From Pectinatus sottacetonis (GTDB lineage: Bacteria; Bacillota; Negativicutes; Selenomonadales; Selenomonadaceae): 64,000 bases of DNA. The position numbers and the translations under genes are program-made. Positions 1 to 8,820 of this stretch are shown piece after piece. The first letter of the stretch is position 1. Each line of letters opens with the position of its first letter. The stretch lies in contig NZ_WIQK01000001.1 of the NCBI RefSeq assembly GCF_015732155.1, positions 1,250,001-1,314,000 on the forward strand, in the 5' to 3' direction. Under the pieces are notes generated by a model. It saw only the letters and a program-made list of their open reading frames with translations, was not told where the DNA came from and did no database searches.

Positions 1-312
1 ATCACCGCCAATTACAACAATACCTTCTATCTCATGGCGTTTAAGATTATTATAAGCTTGTTTACGACCTTTTTCAGTTTCAAATTCTGGACAAAAACTT
101 GTTCCTAAAAAAGTCCCTCCGCATTGTATAACATCACTTACTGAAACCGAATTCAACTGATATATTTGATCATTTACCAATCCAGAAAAACCATCTTTGA
201 CACCCCAGACAGAAGCTTTTTCAAATAAAGCAGTTCGTGTTACCGCCCTTATAGCAGCATTCATTCCCGGACTATCTGTTCCACTAGTTAAAACAGCAAT
301 ACTTTTTACCAT
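1..312 (-). CDS. pfkA: 6-phosphofructokinase, N-terminal part (cut by window edge)
   Basis: The first 104 codons of a phosphofructokinase are visible; the rest lies beyond position 1. The enzyme phosphorylates fructose 6-phosphate in glycolysis. The N-terminus reads MVKSIAVLTSGTDSPGMNAA and the visible part ends ...EGIVVIGGD, the start of the GGDG nucleotide-binding motif. The start ATG is at 310-312 behind a GAGGGGG ribosome site. An odd feature is GTD where the family normally has GGD in the phosphate-binding loop. Because the residue after GGD is missing, ATP versus pyrophosphate use cannot be judged from this fragment. The family call is firm. Confidence 0.93.
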   Translation of the reverse strand, partial: MVKSIAVLTSGTDSPGMNAAIRAVTRTALFEKASVWGVKDGFSGLVNDQIYQLNSVSVSDVIQCGGTFLGTSFCPEFETEKGRKQAYNNLKRHEIEGIVVIGGD

Positions 313-352
313 CACGTATTCCCCCTCTATAAAGAGTCATATTATCATTAAT

Positions 353-361
353 ATTATACCA
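353..361 (-). promoter_or_regulatory. extended -10 promoter of pfkA
   Basis: Read on the minus strand this is TGGTATAAT, a consensus extended -10 element, about 40 bases upstream of the pfkA ATG. No good -35 box is seen at 17 bases, as is common for extended -10 promoters. Confidence 0.55.
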
Positions 362-472
362 CTTTAAAACATCCGTGCCTAAAATAAAGCATACTTTCTT
401 TACCATGAAATAAATATGCTGCCAAACCTGACCAGTCCATAATCTAATCCAAACTATAGCAAACTACCTTAC

Positions 473-500
473 TTGACAAAACAGCATTTAAAATGATAAA
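473..500 (+). promoter_or_regulatory. candidate promoter for the AICAR transformylase leader
   Basis: TTGACA (473-478) is separated by 16 bases from GATAAA (495-500). If used, it makes a leader of more than 200 nt that contains the inverted repeat at 527-559 and the terminator at 672-699. Confidence 0.4.
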
Positions 501-526
501 GTGATTTTATCTAAAATATGTGTTAT

Positions 527-559
527 ATCATTAAAATATTTAATACATATTTTAATGAT
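527..559. repeat. 13-bp perfect inverted repeat
   Basis: ATCATTAAAATAT (527-539) is the exact reverse complement of 547-559, with a 7-base loop. It could be an operator, a hairpin in the leader, or a weak AT-only terminator. Confidence 0.6.
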
Positions 560-671
560 TATTTTTAATTTACCATAGGTTTACTTATTACTTCAATTCT
601 TTTGATCAATTATATTTTTTTATTAAGAACTAATATTATTCAATGCTTTATCAGCTCCAAACAACTCACAT

Positions 672-699
672 CATCCAAAAAACATTGGATGGTTTTTTT
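672..699 (+). terminator. intrinsic terminator inside the leader of the AICAR transformylase gene
   Basis: CATCCAA (672-678) pairs with TTGGATG (685-691) around a 6-base loop, followed directly by seven T (693-699). It lies 31 bases before the start codon, with no plus-strand gene upstream in the window. It is therefore either an attenuator of the downstream gene or the end of a short RNA made from the 473-500 promoter. Confidence 0.7.
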
Positions 700-730
700 A
701 CTATTATTGATAACAAAGGAGAACCTAATT

Positions 731-1906
731 ATGAATTCAATGGAACTAAAATATGGCTGCAATCCCAATCAAAAACCAGCCAGAGTTTTTATGAAAGAAA
801 ATACAAACCTTCCCTTCACTGTATTAAATGGCCGCCCTGGATATATTAACCTTCTTGATGCTTTTAACAGCTGGCAGTTAGTACAAGAATTAAAAGAAGC
901 AACAGGACTTCCTGCGGCCGCTTCTTTTAAACATGTAAGTCCTGCTGGTGCAGCCGTAGGACTTCCCCTATCCGACATACTAAAAAAAGTTTACTTTGTC
1001 GAAGGTATAGAATTAACTCCGTTATCTAGTGCTTACATCCGCGCTCGCGGTGCTGATAGAATGTCATCTTACGGTGATTTTGCTGCATTGTCTGACGAGT
1101 GCGATGAAGCAACAGCATCTTTTTTAGCTAGAGAAGTATCTGATGGAATAATTGCTCCCTCTTATTCAGAAAAAGCACTTGAAATATTAAAAACTAAACG
1201 TAAAGGTAATTATCTGATAATACAAATGGATAAAAATTACCTACCGCCTGAATTAGAACACAAAGAAGTATTTGGCATAAAATTCGAACAAAAACGCAAT
1301 AACGTAAAAATTGATACTTCTATTTTAGAAAACATCCCTACTAAAAACAAAAATATTACCGAAAGCGCTAAACGTGACCTTGTCATCGCTTTAATAACAT
1401 TAAAATATACACAGTCAAACTCTGTTTGTTATACTAAAGACGGGCAAGCAATTGGTATAGGAGCCGGGCAGCAATCTCGCGTCCACTGTACTCGTCTTGC
1501 TGGCAATAAAGCTGACACATGGCATCTAAGACAGCACCCTAAAGTTCTTAATCTTCCCTTTAAAGAAAATATTCGCCGCCCAGACAGAGATAATGCTATT
1601 GATGTATATATTTCTGATGAATATATGGATTTACTTGGTGCAGATGACTGGCAGCGCGTATTTACAGAAAAACCACCTATATTATCTAAAAAAGAAAAGC
1701 AAGACTGGCTAACCAAAATATCTAATGTATCACTTGGCTCTGATGCATTTTTCCCATTTGGTGATAATATTGAACGTGCACATAAAAGCGGTGTAGCTTA
1801 TATTGCACAGAGTGGTGGTTCAATTCGCGATGATAATGTCATTGACACTTGTGATAAATATAATATAAGCATGGCAATGACCGGTATACGTTTATTTCAT
1901 CATTAA
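731..1906 (+). CDS. stand-alone phosphoribosylaminoimidazolecarboxamide (AICAR) formyltransferase
   Basis: The product is 391 residues and matches only the C-terminal transformylase half of PurH. It would convert AICAR plus 10-formyl-THF to FAICAR in purine synthesis. Visible marks are SFKHVSPAG, IGIGAGQQSRVHCTR, AFFPFGDNIERAHKSG, QSGGSIRDD and the C-terminal TGIRLFHH. The N-terminal IMP cyclohydrolase (MGS-like) domain is absent, so cyclisation must be done elsewhere. The start at 731 is chosen because AAAGGAG lies 9 bases upstream and the family match begins right there; an in-frame open stretch back to 602 has no ribosome site. The gene ends in a strong terminator. Confidence 0.9.
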   Translation: MNSMELKYGCNPNQKPARVFMKENTNLPFTVLNGRPGYINLLDAFNSWQLVQELKEATGLPAAASFKHVSPAGAAVGLPLSDILKKVYFVEGIELTPLSSAYIRARGADRMSSYGDFAALSDECDEATASFLAREVSDGIIAPSYSEKALEILKTKRKGNYLIIQMDKNYLPPELEHKEVFGIKFEQKRNNVKIDTSILENIPTKNKNITESAKRDLVIALITLKYTQSNSVCYTKDGQAIGIGAGQQSRVHCTRLAGNKADTWHLRQHPKVLNLPFKENIRRPDRDNAIDVYISDEYMDLLGADDWQRVFTEKPPILSKKEKQDWLTKISNVSLGSDAFFPFGDNIERAHKSGVAYIAQSGGSIRDDNVIDTCDKYNISMAMTGIRLFHH

Positions 1907-1908
1907 AA

Positions 1909-1962
1909 AAGAAGAATTATCCACAATTTTTATAAATAATTTGTGGATAATTCTTCTTTTTT
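1909..1962 (+). terminator. terminator carrying two DnaA boxes
   Basis: An 18-bp perfect stem (1909-1926 with 1941-1958) is followed by a T-rich tract. Each arm contains a consensus DnaA box (TTATCCACA at 1917-1925, its reverse complement at 1942-1950). It ends the AICAR transformylase transcript. Confidence 0.85.
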
Positions 1963-2134
1963 ATTTTTTTTTACTTTACAAAGCTTGACAAATAAGGTTT
2001 TATTGCTAAATTTTATCTTAATCACTTCCTGTGGATAACTTTATCTATTTATTAACAGTTTATTAACAGAAAACAAAGTATATACTTATGTTATCCACAT
2101 TATCCCCACATTTTTCTGTTGATAATGTGGATAA
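1917..2134. other. DnaA-box cluster distant from oriC
   Basis: Within 218 bases there are six good DnaA boxes: 1917-1925, 1942-1950, 2030-2038, 2091-2099, 2117-2125 and 2126-2134, plus a weaker site near 2100-2108. Five are TTATCCACA or its complement and one is TTATCAACA type. The cluster lies about 7.5 kb from the main origin boxes. It could titrate DnaA, act as an accessory origin element, or regulate neighbouring genes. Confidence 0.75.
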
Positions 2135-2138
2135 CATA
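2087..2138. repeat. 18-bp inverted repeat built from DnaA boxes
   Basis: Bases 2087-2104 are the exact reverse complement of 2121-2138, with a 16-base loop. The arms contain the DnaA boxes at 2091-2099 and 2126-2134. The right arm overlaps the left arm of the next hairpin, so only one can form at a time. Confidence 0.75.
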
Positions 2139-2182
2139 CAAGAAGACTGCTGCAAAATATGCAGCAGTCTTCTTGTATGTTA
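2132..2182 (-). terminator. 22-bp hairpin at the end of the minus-strand gene
   Basis: Bases 2132-2153 pair perfectly with 2161-2182 around a 7-base loop, immediately after the stop of the secreted-protein gene at 2185. There is no clear T-tract on either side, so it may be an RNA 3'-end or stability element rather than a classical terminator. Confidence 0.6.
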
Positions 2183-2184
2183 CA

Positions 2185-2865
2185 TTATAAACTTATATTT
2201 AACACACGATCCAAAAAATCACTAGCTTCTCTATCAATACCTTTATTTTTAACAGGAATTTTCACTAAACTACCTTTTGTTAACATTACACCATTATAAA
2301 TAGTTTCCTCAACACTTCCAGGAACAACATCTTCCCAATTTTTAACCGAATAATTATTTTGCTTAATATCATTTGCAGGATACCCTGTTACCTCCAATTC
2401 ACACAAAAACTGCACTTGTCTTGTTACAGGTCTTATATAATAATGATCTAATAAATACGTAGAATCAGTCGTTATTTTCGAATAGGTATTAGAGGGTTCA
2501 TCTTTTTTATTTGCATCTACTAACCGTATCCAAACATCCATTATCTGTCTATCAGTGTTCGGTTCAAGAATCCAGCGAGCTGACTTACGGTCAAGATAAT
2601 AATAAAATTTATCATCCTTAGCAATAAGAACAAACCTTTTATTATTGTTTTCTTCTGCATTTTCCACTTTTTTAAACACAGCTTCGTCTTTTTTATCAAC
2701 ACTGCTATTTTTTTTACTACTAACTGCATCTTTAGTCTGATCTTGTTTAACTAATGAAGTAAACGCAGTATTCTGCCCAACATTTTCAACAGTTGCTGCC
2801 ATGCTAGGCTCCATACTAAATGAAAAAAGACTAGCTATTAATATTACCAGAAAAATTTTTTTCAT
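2185..2865 (-). CDS. predicted secreted protein of unknown function
   Basis: A 226-residue protein with a typical signal peptide (MKKIFLVILIASLFSFS... cleaved near AxA at about residues 21-24). A charged, low-complexity linker follows (about 40-75), then a compact domain beginning RFVLIAKDDKFYYYLDRKSA. The run DVWIRLVD and the overall layout resemble surface-adhesin-E-like domains of Negativicutes, but this is a weak resemblance. It is predicted to be periplasmic or surface-exposed. It sits downstream of rsmG on the same strand with a 30-base gap, so it may be co-transcribed with mnmG and rsmG. Confidence 0.7.
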   Translation of the reverse strand: MKKIFLVILIASLFSFSMEPSMAATVENVGQNTAFTSLVKQDQTKDAVSSKKNSSVDKKDEAVFKKVENAEENNNKRFVLIAKDDKFYYYLDRKSARWILEPNTDRQIMDVWIRLVDANKKDEPSNTYSKITTDSTYLLDHYYIRPVTRQVQFLCELEVTGYPANDIKQNNYSVKNWEDVVPGSVEETIYNGVMLTKGSLVKIPVKNKGIDREASDFLDRVLNISL

Positions 2866-2895
2866 ACAAAATCCCCCGTTTCCTTTAATATTTCA

Positions 2896-3612
2896 TTATA
2901 ACGGATTCCGCTCAGGTGTTCCTGCTTTGCGCGGATAAAGTGCTGGTGTTACATTTATTTTATTTATATATATTATTGCCCTTACATCTTCAATACCTGG
3001 TAATGACACTGATTTCACCTTATATATTTTTCCTCCCAGAACATTTAATGCATTTTTTGCTTCTTCTATTTCTTCTTTATATACCTTTCCTTTTAAAGCA
3101 GCAAAAAAACCTCCTTGTTTAACGAATGGCAAAGCATATTCACACAATATAGGCATTCTTGCTACTGCCCGTGAAAGAGATATATCATATTTTTCCCGAT
3201 ATTTTTTTTGCCTAGCTATTTCTTCCGCTCTTCCATGAATAAACTCTATATCAGTAAATCCTATTGCTTCAACCGCATTTTGTAAAAATTTTATTCTTTT
3301 ATTAAGCGAATCCAGCAATGTCAATTTAATATGGGGATATTTTATTTTTAAAGGAATCCCCGGAAAACCTGCCCCGGTCCCAATATCTATTATTTTGCTA
3401 TCTGTTTTTATAATCTCATCATCACAAACACTCAATGAATCAATCATATGCTTTACAGCTACATCTACAGGAGCAGTTATTGCTGTAAGATTCATCTTTT
3501 TATTCCACTCTATTAAGACATTATAATATATATTAAACTTTTCCAACTGATCATTATTTAATTCTAGATCGAATTCCTCAGCTTTTTCCTGCATGCATTT
3601 AAAAAATTCCAT
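2896..3612 (-). CDS. rsmG: 16S rRNA (guanine-527-N7) methyltransferase
   Basis: A 238-residue RsmG (GidB). It methylates G527 of 16S rRNA with S-adenosylmethionine. The Rossmann SAM site [17 protein letters not shown] is present at about residues 75-92, together with the RAEEIAR and SRAVARM family motifs. The length is normal. The start overlaps the end of mnmG by 14 bases, implying translational coupling, and the order mnmE-mnmG-rsmG is conserved near origins. Confidence 0.96.
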   Translation of the reverse strand: MEFFKCMQEKAEEFDLELNNDQLEKFNIYYNVLIEWNKKMNLTAITAPVDVAVKHMIDSLSVCDDEIIKTDSKIIDIGTGAGFPGIPLKIKYPHIKLTLLDSLNKRIKFLQNAVEAIGFTDIEFIHGRAEEIARQKKYREKYDISLSRAVARMPILCEYALPFVKQGGFFAALKGKVYKEEIEEAKNALNVLGGKIYKVKSVSLPGIEDVRAIIYINKINVTPALYPRKAGTPERNPL

Positions 3613-5488
3613 TGCTTTTTTCCCTTCGCATATATTGTTCCAAATATATCAAAAGTATTGAAATATCTGCTGGTGAAACTCCTGATATCCTGGCAGCCTG
3701 ACCTAATGATATCGGTTTTATTTTTTTCAATTTTTCCCTGGCTTCATCACGCAGATTAGATACATTATTATAATTTAAACTGACAGGAATTTTTTTGTTT
3801 TCTAACTTTTCCATTCGGTCAACTTGTTCCTGCTGTTTTACTATATATCCTTCATAAGAAGCATTTATTTCTATTTGTTTTTTTACTTCATCCTTTACAA
3901 TCGGCAATTCAAAGGCCTTTTGCAGCTTTTCATAATCAATATTACGTCTTTTTAATAAATCATATAAAGTAAAACTCGTCCGTATTTTCGGCAGACCATT
4001 TTTTTCTAACACCGCATTCGTTTCTTTGTTAGGATTTATTTTTATATTCTTTAATAACTCGGTAATTTCCTCTATCCTATTCTTCTTTTGCAGAAAACGT
4101 TCATATCTTGCATCACTAACTAAACCGATTCTGCGTCCCTTTTCTGTAAGACGCATATCAGCATTATCCTGGCGCAATATCAGTCTGTATTCTGCCCGTG
4201 ATGTCATCATACGATAAGGTTCATTCGTCCCCTTCGTTACCAAGTCATCAATAAGTACACCAATATAAGCCTCTGATCTTTTTAATATAAGCGGGTCTTT
4301 TTTTTGTACTTTTAAGGCAGCATTTATTCCGGCAATAAGCCCTTGCGCAGCTGCTTCTTCATATCCTGAAGTTCCATTCGATTGCCCGGCGGAAAAAAAG
4401 CCTTCAATATTCTTATGTTCCAAGGAAGGTTGTAATTGTAACGGATCCAAACAATCGTATTCTATCGCATAACCAGGCCGCATTATCTTTACATTCTCCA
4501 ACCCTGGTATAGTTTTCAAAAATTCAAACTGAACATCTATAGGCATGCTCGTTGACATTCCCTGCACATACATTTCATTGGTATTAAGACCTTCTGGTTC
4601 GATAAATAATTGATGTTTATCCTTATCAGGAAACCGCATTATCTTTGTTTCAATAGAAGGGCAGTATCTGGGTCCTACCCCTTCAATTATACCATTAGCC
4701 ATAGGTGCCCGGTTTATATTGTCACGTAGTATTTTATGTGTTTTTTCATTAGTATACGTCAGCCAGCAAGGAACCTGTTCACGAGTAACCTCATCACTCA
4801 TAAAAGAAAAATTACGGGATTCATTATCTCCCGGCTGAACTTTCATTTTGGTAAAATCCAGGGATCTCTTATCAACACGCGCTGGTGTTCCCGTTTTAAA
4901 TCTCATTAAAGTAATACCTATATCCTTTAGTGATGTGGACAAAGCCATTGCAGCTCTTTGACCTATCGGTCCGCCATCATAGGTCTTTTCACCAATTATT
5001 ATCCGTCCTCGCAGATATGTACCAGAAGCAAGAACTATACATGAACAAGTATATATTTCGCCAGTTTCAATCTGTATTCCTGTAACCTTATTATTTTGTG
5101 TTAATATTCGTTCAACAAGCAGCTGCTTTACATCCAAATTCTTTTGATTTTCACATGTTTCCTTCATTGTAAACTGGTAATTCTTTTTATCTGCCTGAGC
5201 CCGTAAAGCTTGAACAGCTGGTCCCTTACTGGTATTCAACATTCTAAATTGTATACAGGTCTTATCCGCATTTATGCCCATTTCTCCACCAAGAGCATCA
5301 ACTTCTCGCACCAAATGCCCTTTAGCTGGTCCTCCCACAGATGGATTGCATGGCATCAATGCTATATTATCCATATTTAAAGTAGTAAGCAATGTCCTGC
5401 AGCCAATACGGGATGAAGCCAATCCTGCTTCTACTCCTGCGTGACCTGCACCTATAACAATAACATCATAATTTCCGGCAATAAACAC
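3599..5488 (-). CDS. mnmG: tRNA uridine 5-carboxymethylaminomethyl modification enzyme, FAD subunit
   Basis: A 629-residue MnmG (GidA), the FAD-binding partner of MnmE in modifying the wobble uridine of tRNAs. The FAD motif [12 protein letters not shown] is at about residues 10-21, followed by the family signatures [15 protein letters not shown] and [10 protein letters not shown] and the C-terminal EQYMRRE. The start is GTG at 5486-5488 behind GGAGG. The length is typical. It overlaps rsmG. Confidence 0.97.
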   Translation of the reverse strand: MFIAGNYDVIVIGAGHAGVEAGLASSRIGCRTLLTTLNMDNIALMPCNPSVGGPAKGHLVREVDALGGEMGINADKTCIQFRMLNTSKGPAVQALRAQADKKNYQFTMKETCENQKNLDVKQLLVERILTQNNKVTGIQIETGEIYTCSCIVLASGTYLRGRIIIGEKTYDGGPIGQRAAMALSTSLKDIGITLMRFKTGTPARVDKRSLDFTKMKVQPGDNESRNFSFMSDEVTREQVPCWLTYTNEKTHKILRDNINRAPMANGIIEGVGPRYCPSIETKIMRFPDKDKHQLFIEPEGLNTNEMYVQGMSTSMPIDVQFEFLKTIPGLENVKIMRPGYAIEYDCLDPLQLQPSLEHKNIEGFFSAGQSNGTSGYEEAAAQGLIAGINAALKVQKKDPLILKRSEAYIGVLIDDLVTKGTNEPYRMMTSRAEYRLILRQDNADMRLTEKGRRIGLVSDARYERFLQKKNRIEEITELLKNIKINPNKETNAVLEKNGLPKIRTSFTLYDLLKRRNIDYEKLQKAFELPIVKDEVKKQIEINASYEGYIVKQQEQVDRMEKLENKKIPVSLNYNNVSNLRDEAREKLKKIKPISLGQAARISGVSPADISILLIYLEQYMRREKSNGIF

Positions 5489-5666
5489 TTTTGTTCCTCC
5501 AAATTATTAATCTCCCAGAGATTTTTTTGACATGCGCACCACTTACAAAATTTTTGTGGCAACTTCTCGGAAATACAGCAGCAAGAGCTATCATTATTAC
5601 CAAGCACTGCAGATAAACCCTTATTCTGCGCCTATAAAAAATCACTATATTATATCTTTAATTTAA

Positions 5667-7058
5667 TCACTTACCTATACAAAAATGACTAAATATCTCG
5701 TCTATTATATCTTCACTAACAGTATCGCCAATTATATCCCCCAATTGCTCCCATGCTGAACGCAGATCTATAACAATAAGATCCTCTGGGAGCTCATCAT
5801 CTAAACCTTTCACTGCATCCTTCAAATGTTGATCTGCCTTTTTCAATGCCGTAATCTGTCTTATATCATTAACATACTCACTGGCATGGCTGCCATTATT
5901 TCCCGCATAAACGGTATTTTTTATATCTTTTACCAGTTCAGCTAAACCCTTTTCGTTAATCGTTGATATATGGATAACTTTATTATCAGGACAAATTGCC
6001 TTTATATCACTTTCATCCCATAGCTGTGTTAAATCATTTTTATTTATGAGAATAAATGCTCTTTTACCTTTTATAAGGTGCAGTATTTCTCTATCGTCAT
6101 CATCTATGGGTCTTGCTCCATCAAATATTGCTAATATTAAATCCGCATTTTCAATATATGACCGTGATTTATTCACACCTATTTTTTCTACTTTATCATT
6201 AGTTTGTCTTATGCCTGCTGTATCAACTATACGTAGTGGTACTCCGCCGATGTCGATATATTCTTCTATACTATCTCTTGTGGTTCCTGGAACATCCGTC
6301 ACAATTGCTCTATCTGAATGCAAAAACACATTCAACAAACTTGACTTACCTACATTAGGTTTCCCTATTATTGCTGTAACAAGACCATCACGTAAAATCT
6401 TTCCTGTACGGGCAGTAGAGAGCATCTTTTTTATTCTTTCCTGCAGTTCATGGATTTTTTCCATAATCTGAATATTATCAATTGCATCTATTTCCTCTTC
6501 GGGAAAATCTATATTAGCTTCATAATGTGCTATGATTTCCAGCAAGGGGTCTCTTATCTGAGCTATATGAGAAGAAAATTGACCCGATAAATGACCGGCG
6601 GCTACTCTTAAAGATGCATCTGTCTTTGATTTTATTACATCCATGACAGCCTGCGCCTGTGCTAAGTCAATGCGCCCATTCAAAAAAGCTCGTTTTGTAA
6701 ATTCACCTGGCTCGGCAAGTCTTGCCCCCTTATCTATTAAAAGGCACAATATCCTTTTTAACGGCATCATACCGCCGTGACATTGAATTTCTACTACATT
6801 TTCCTTAGTATATGAATGAGGACCCCGCATCAGTAAGCATAAGGCTTCATCAATAATTTCATCTTTATTTATATCGATTATTTTTCCATAGACCGCACGA
6901 TATGACCGACGTTCAGACAATGTTCTTCCATTACCCGCCTTAAAAATTTGGTCAACAAGTTCTACAGATTTCACTCCGCTGACACGAATAATACCTATTC
7001 CGCCTTCTCCCGGGGGAGTTGCTATCGCTGCAATAGTATCATCAATTTCTTTAAACAA
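5667..7058 (-). CDS. mnmE: tRNA modification GTPase
   Basis: A 463-residue MnmE (TrmE), the GTPase partner of MnmG. The N-terminal formyl-THF-binding domain starts TIAAIATPPGEGGIGIIRVSG. The G1 motif GKPNVGKSS is at residues 232-240, with the G3 region DVPGTTRD...DTAG and the G4 motif NKND following. The C-terminus is FCIGK, the invariant CxGK motif. Translation starts at TTG (7056-7058) after a strong AAGGAGG. It lies 178 bases upstream of mnmG on the same strand. Confidence 0.97.
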   Translation of the reverse strand: MFKEIDDTIAAIATPPGEGGIGIIRVSGVKSVELVDQIFKAGNGRTLSERRSYRAVYGKIIDINKDEIIDEALCLLMRGPHSYTKENVVEIQCHGGMMPLKRILCLLIDKGARLAEPGEFTKRAFLNGRIDLAQAQAVMDVIKSKTDASLRVAAGHLSGQFSSHIAQIRDPLLEIIAHYEANIDFPEEEIDAIDNIQIMEKIHELQERIKKMLSTARTGKILRDGLVTAIIGKPNVGKSSLLNVFLHSDRAIVTDVPGTTRDSIEEYIDIGGVPLRIVDTAGIRQTNDKVEKIGVNKSRSYIENADLILAIFDGARPIDDDDREILHLIKGKRAFILINKNDLTQLWDESDIKAICPDNKVIHISTINEKGLAELVKDIKNTVYAGNNGSHASEYVNDIRQITALKKADQHLKDAVKGLDDELPEDLIVIDLRSAWEQLGDIIGDTVSEDIIDEIFSHFCIGK

Positions 7059-7094
7059 TTTTTCCTCCTTAATAAAATAATAAAACTGTTTTAT

Positions 7095-7103
7095 ATTATA
7101 ACA
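7095..7103 (-). promoter_or_regulatory. extended -10 promoter of mnmE
   Basis: The minus strand reads TGTTATAAT, about 37 bases upstream of the mnmE start and just past the terminator of the preceding operon. No clear -35 element. Confidence 0.5.
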
Positions 7104-7111
7104 TTTTGTTA

Positions 7112-7142
7112 AAAAAGCTGTCCCATTTTTGGACAGCTTTTT
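7112..7142 (-). terminator. terminator of the rpmH-rnpA-yidD-yidC-khpB operon
   Basis: AAAAAGCTGTCC (7112-7123) pairs with 7131-7142 over a 7-base loop, with T-tracts on both strands. On the minus strand it follows khpB and precedes the mnmE promoter. Confidence 0.85.
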
Positions 7143-7255
7143 GTAAACTTTATACTATTATTAAAATCATAGGCACAGCCATAAAATTATAATTTGTTAT
7201 TAATTAGCAACTTAACAATTATAATTCCTGTCATACAGTCAATAAAATAACAAGC

Positions 7256-7885
7256 TTACCTTTTATTATCTATAACAATTCTGCGATAAGGTTCCTCTCC
7301 ATCACTGTAAGTCATTATATCTGACTCATCCTGTAGAGCCATGTGAATTATTTTACGTTCATGCCGATTCATCGGCTCAAGAACTACTTTTTTCTTATGT
7401 GAACGCACTTTATCAGCAATACGCCATGCCAAATGTTTGAGTGTATCTTCCCTGCGACTACGATAATTCTCAACATCTAGAACAATATGTTTTCTATCTT
7501 CATCCAGCCCTTTATTAGCAACTAGATTAGTAAGATACTGAAGTGCATCAAGCGTCTGCCCATGTTTTCCGATCATAATTCCCATATTATCACCGCTTAA
7601 TTCAAATAAACAGCCAAAATCTATTTCCCGACGGTTTATATCCACGTCCATCTGTATGGCAGTAAATATTTTATTTAAAAATTCATTAGCCTTATCTTCC
7701 GGTGAAAGTTCTTTTACAGTAGCCCTTATCTTAGCTACCCTATTACCAATAATTCCCAAAAAACCTTTAGACGGTTCTTCTAATACTTCAAACAATACTC
7801 TATTTTCCGGCAAATTCAGCTCTTTAAGCGCATTTTGTTTTGCTTCATCTATATCCCTTCCAGATACTTCGATAACTTTTGCCAT
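7256..7885 (-). CDS. khpB: Jag/KhpB RNA-binding protein
   Basis: A 209-residue protein with the classic three-part layout. A Jag N-terminal domain (1-55: VIEVSGRDIDEAKQNALKEL... GFLGIIG) is followed by a KH domain with the GxxG loop in IGKHGQTLDALQYL (about 112-125) and a C-terminal R3H domain (RMNRHERKIIH...). In other Firmicutes it pairs with KhpA and affects cell division and envelope homeostasis. It follows yidC by 23 bases, the usual arrangement. Confidence 0.95.
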   Translation of the reverse strand: MAKVIEVSGRDIDEAKQNALKELNLPENRVLFEVLEEPSKGFLGIIGNRVAKIRATVKELSPEDKANEFLNKIFTAIQMDVDINRREIDFGCLFELSGDNMGIMIGKHGQTLDALQYLTNLVANKGLDEDRKHIVLDVENYRSRREDTLKHLAWRIADKVRSHKKKVVLEPMNRHERKIIHMALQDESDIMTYSDGEEPYRRIVIDNKR

Positions 7886-7908
7886 ATTTTCGAGAAGCCT
7901 CCTTTTTA

Positions 7909-8577
7909 CTACTTAGTTGGCTGTTCTTCATTGCGGTACATCCACCACTGCTGTAATACCTGCATAATATTCATTACTACCCAATACAAAACAAGGCCAG
8001 CAGCAAATTTAATACTGATCCAACCAATGAAAATAGGCATAGCAACCATCATTATTTTCATCTGTGCTCCTTGTTGAGCTGAAGTTTTAGTTGTCTGCCA
8101 CTGAGTTACAAATGTTGTTAATGCCGATAATATTGGTAGTATATATAGCGGATCTGGCATAGCTAAATTGGGAATCCACAAAAATGATGGATCATTTGTA
8201 AAATGTACACTTTGTAAAGCATAAAACATAGCCATCAAAATCGGCATCTGGGCAATTAACGGCAGACACCCTGCCAGTGGATTTACACCAGCCTCCTTAT
8301 ATATTTGTCCCATTTTTTGTTGCAGTTCCTGCGGTTTATCCTTATATTTCTTCTGTAATTCTTTTATTTTTGGTTGTAAATCCTGCATTGCCTTCATCGA
8401 TTTTACCTGTTTCACGGTAAGCGGGTACAATAGTACTTTAATAACTACGGTCATTAATATTATTGCTAAGCCATAGTTACCTACACCTAAAAGCTGCGTA
8501 AAATTATAAAAAAGACCTACGATAGTCTCTAATATTTTTACTATTGGTTGAAACAGTGAAGCAAAAAAACCACTCAA
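7909..8577 (-). CDS. yidC: membrane protein insertase YidC/Oxa1
   Basis: A 222-residue short-form YidC that inserts proteins into the cytoplasmic membrane. There is an N-terminal hydrophobic segment, then GNYGLAIILMTVVIKVLLYPLTVKQ, a coiled-coil loop with LQPKIKELQKKYKD, and the signature EAGVNPLAGCLPLIAQMPI followed by further membrane helices. The large periplasmic domain of proteobacterial YidC is missing and no lipobox is seen, as in other diderm Firmicutes. Part of the rpmH operon. Confidence 0.95.
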   Translation of the reverse strand: MSGFFASLFQPIVKILETIVGLFYNFTQLLGVGNYGLAIILMTVVIKVLLYPLTVKQVKSMKAMQDLQPKIKELQKKYKDKPQELQQKMGQIYKEAGVNPLAGCLPLIAQMPILMAMFYALQSVHFTNDPSFLWIPNLAMPDPLYILPILSALTTFVTQWQTTKTSAQQGAQMKIMMVAMPIFIGWISIKFAAGLVLYWVVMNIMQVLQQWWMYRNEEQPTK

Positions 8578-8607
8578 TTCATCACATCCTAATTCAATTA
8601 TTTTTGT

Positions 8608-8820
8608 TTATTTAACAGGATCATAGCCACCCTTATGAAAAGGGTTACAACGCAATATACGCTTCACAGCCATATAACCGCCTTTTCTTGCGCCATATTT
8701 TTTTATGGCAATAACCGCATATTCTGAACAAGTCGGTATATACCTACATGATGGCATCATCATTGGTGATATAAAACCGCGGTAAAAATATATTATACTA
8801 AGCAATATCTTTTTTCCCAA
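8608..8820 (-). CDS. yidD: membrane protein insertion efficiency factor YidD
   Basis: A 70-residue protein with the YidD signature [22 protein letters not shown] and [13 protein letters not shown]. It assists YidC-dependent insertion. The start is TTG (8818-8820), placed directly against the rnpA stop codon, so translation is probably coupled. Normal length. Confidence 0.95.
   Translation of the reverse strand: MGKKILLSIIYFYRGFISPMMMPSCRYIPTCSEYAVIAIKKYGARKGGYMAVKRILRCNPFHKGGYDPVK

Larger units (their letters stand above)
313..730. other. intergenic regulatory region between pfkA and the AICAR transformylase gene
   Basis: This 418-base gap separates divergent genes. It holds the pfkA promoter on the left, a plausible plus-strand promoter (473-500), a long AT-rich inverted repeat (527-559) and an intrinsic terminator (672-699). 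The ribosome site AAAGGAG at 715-721 follows. No riboswitch class was recognised; ZTP, purine and THF consensus elements were looked for by eye and not found. Confidence 0.6.

Noticed and set aside
602-730. upstream in-frame extension of the AICAR transformylase
   Set aside because: No ribosome site; it would translate through the intrinsic terminator. The family match begins at 731, which has AAAGGAG 9 bases before it.
313-730. purine, ZTP or THF riboswitch in front of the AICAR transformylase
   Set aside because: None of the conserved core sequences known to me could be found by eye, so only an unclassified leader with a terminator is reported.
643-849. possible leader peptide before the AICAR transformylase gene
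   Set aside because: The frame crosses the terminator and runs into the gene in another frame. There is no ribosome site and no run of codons typical of an attenuating leader peptide.
2185-2865. lipoprotein assignment for the secreted protein
   Set aside because: The signal peptide lacks a cysteine lipobox, so an ordinary signal peptidase I site is more likely.
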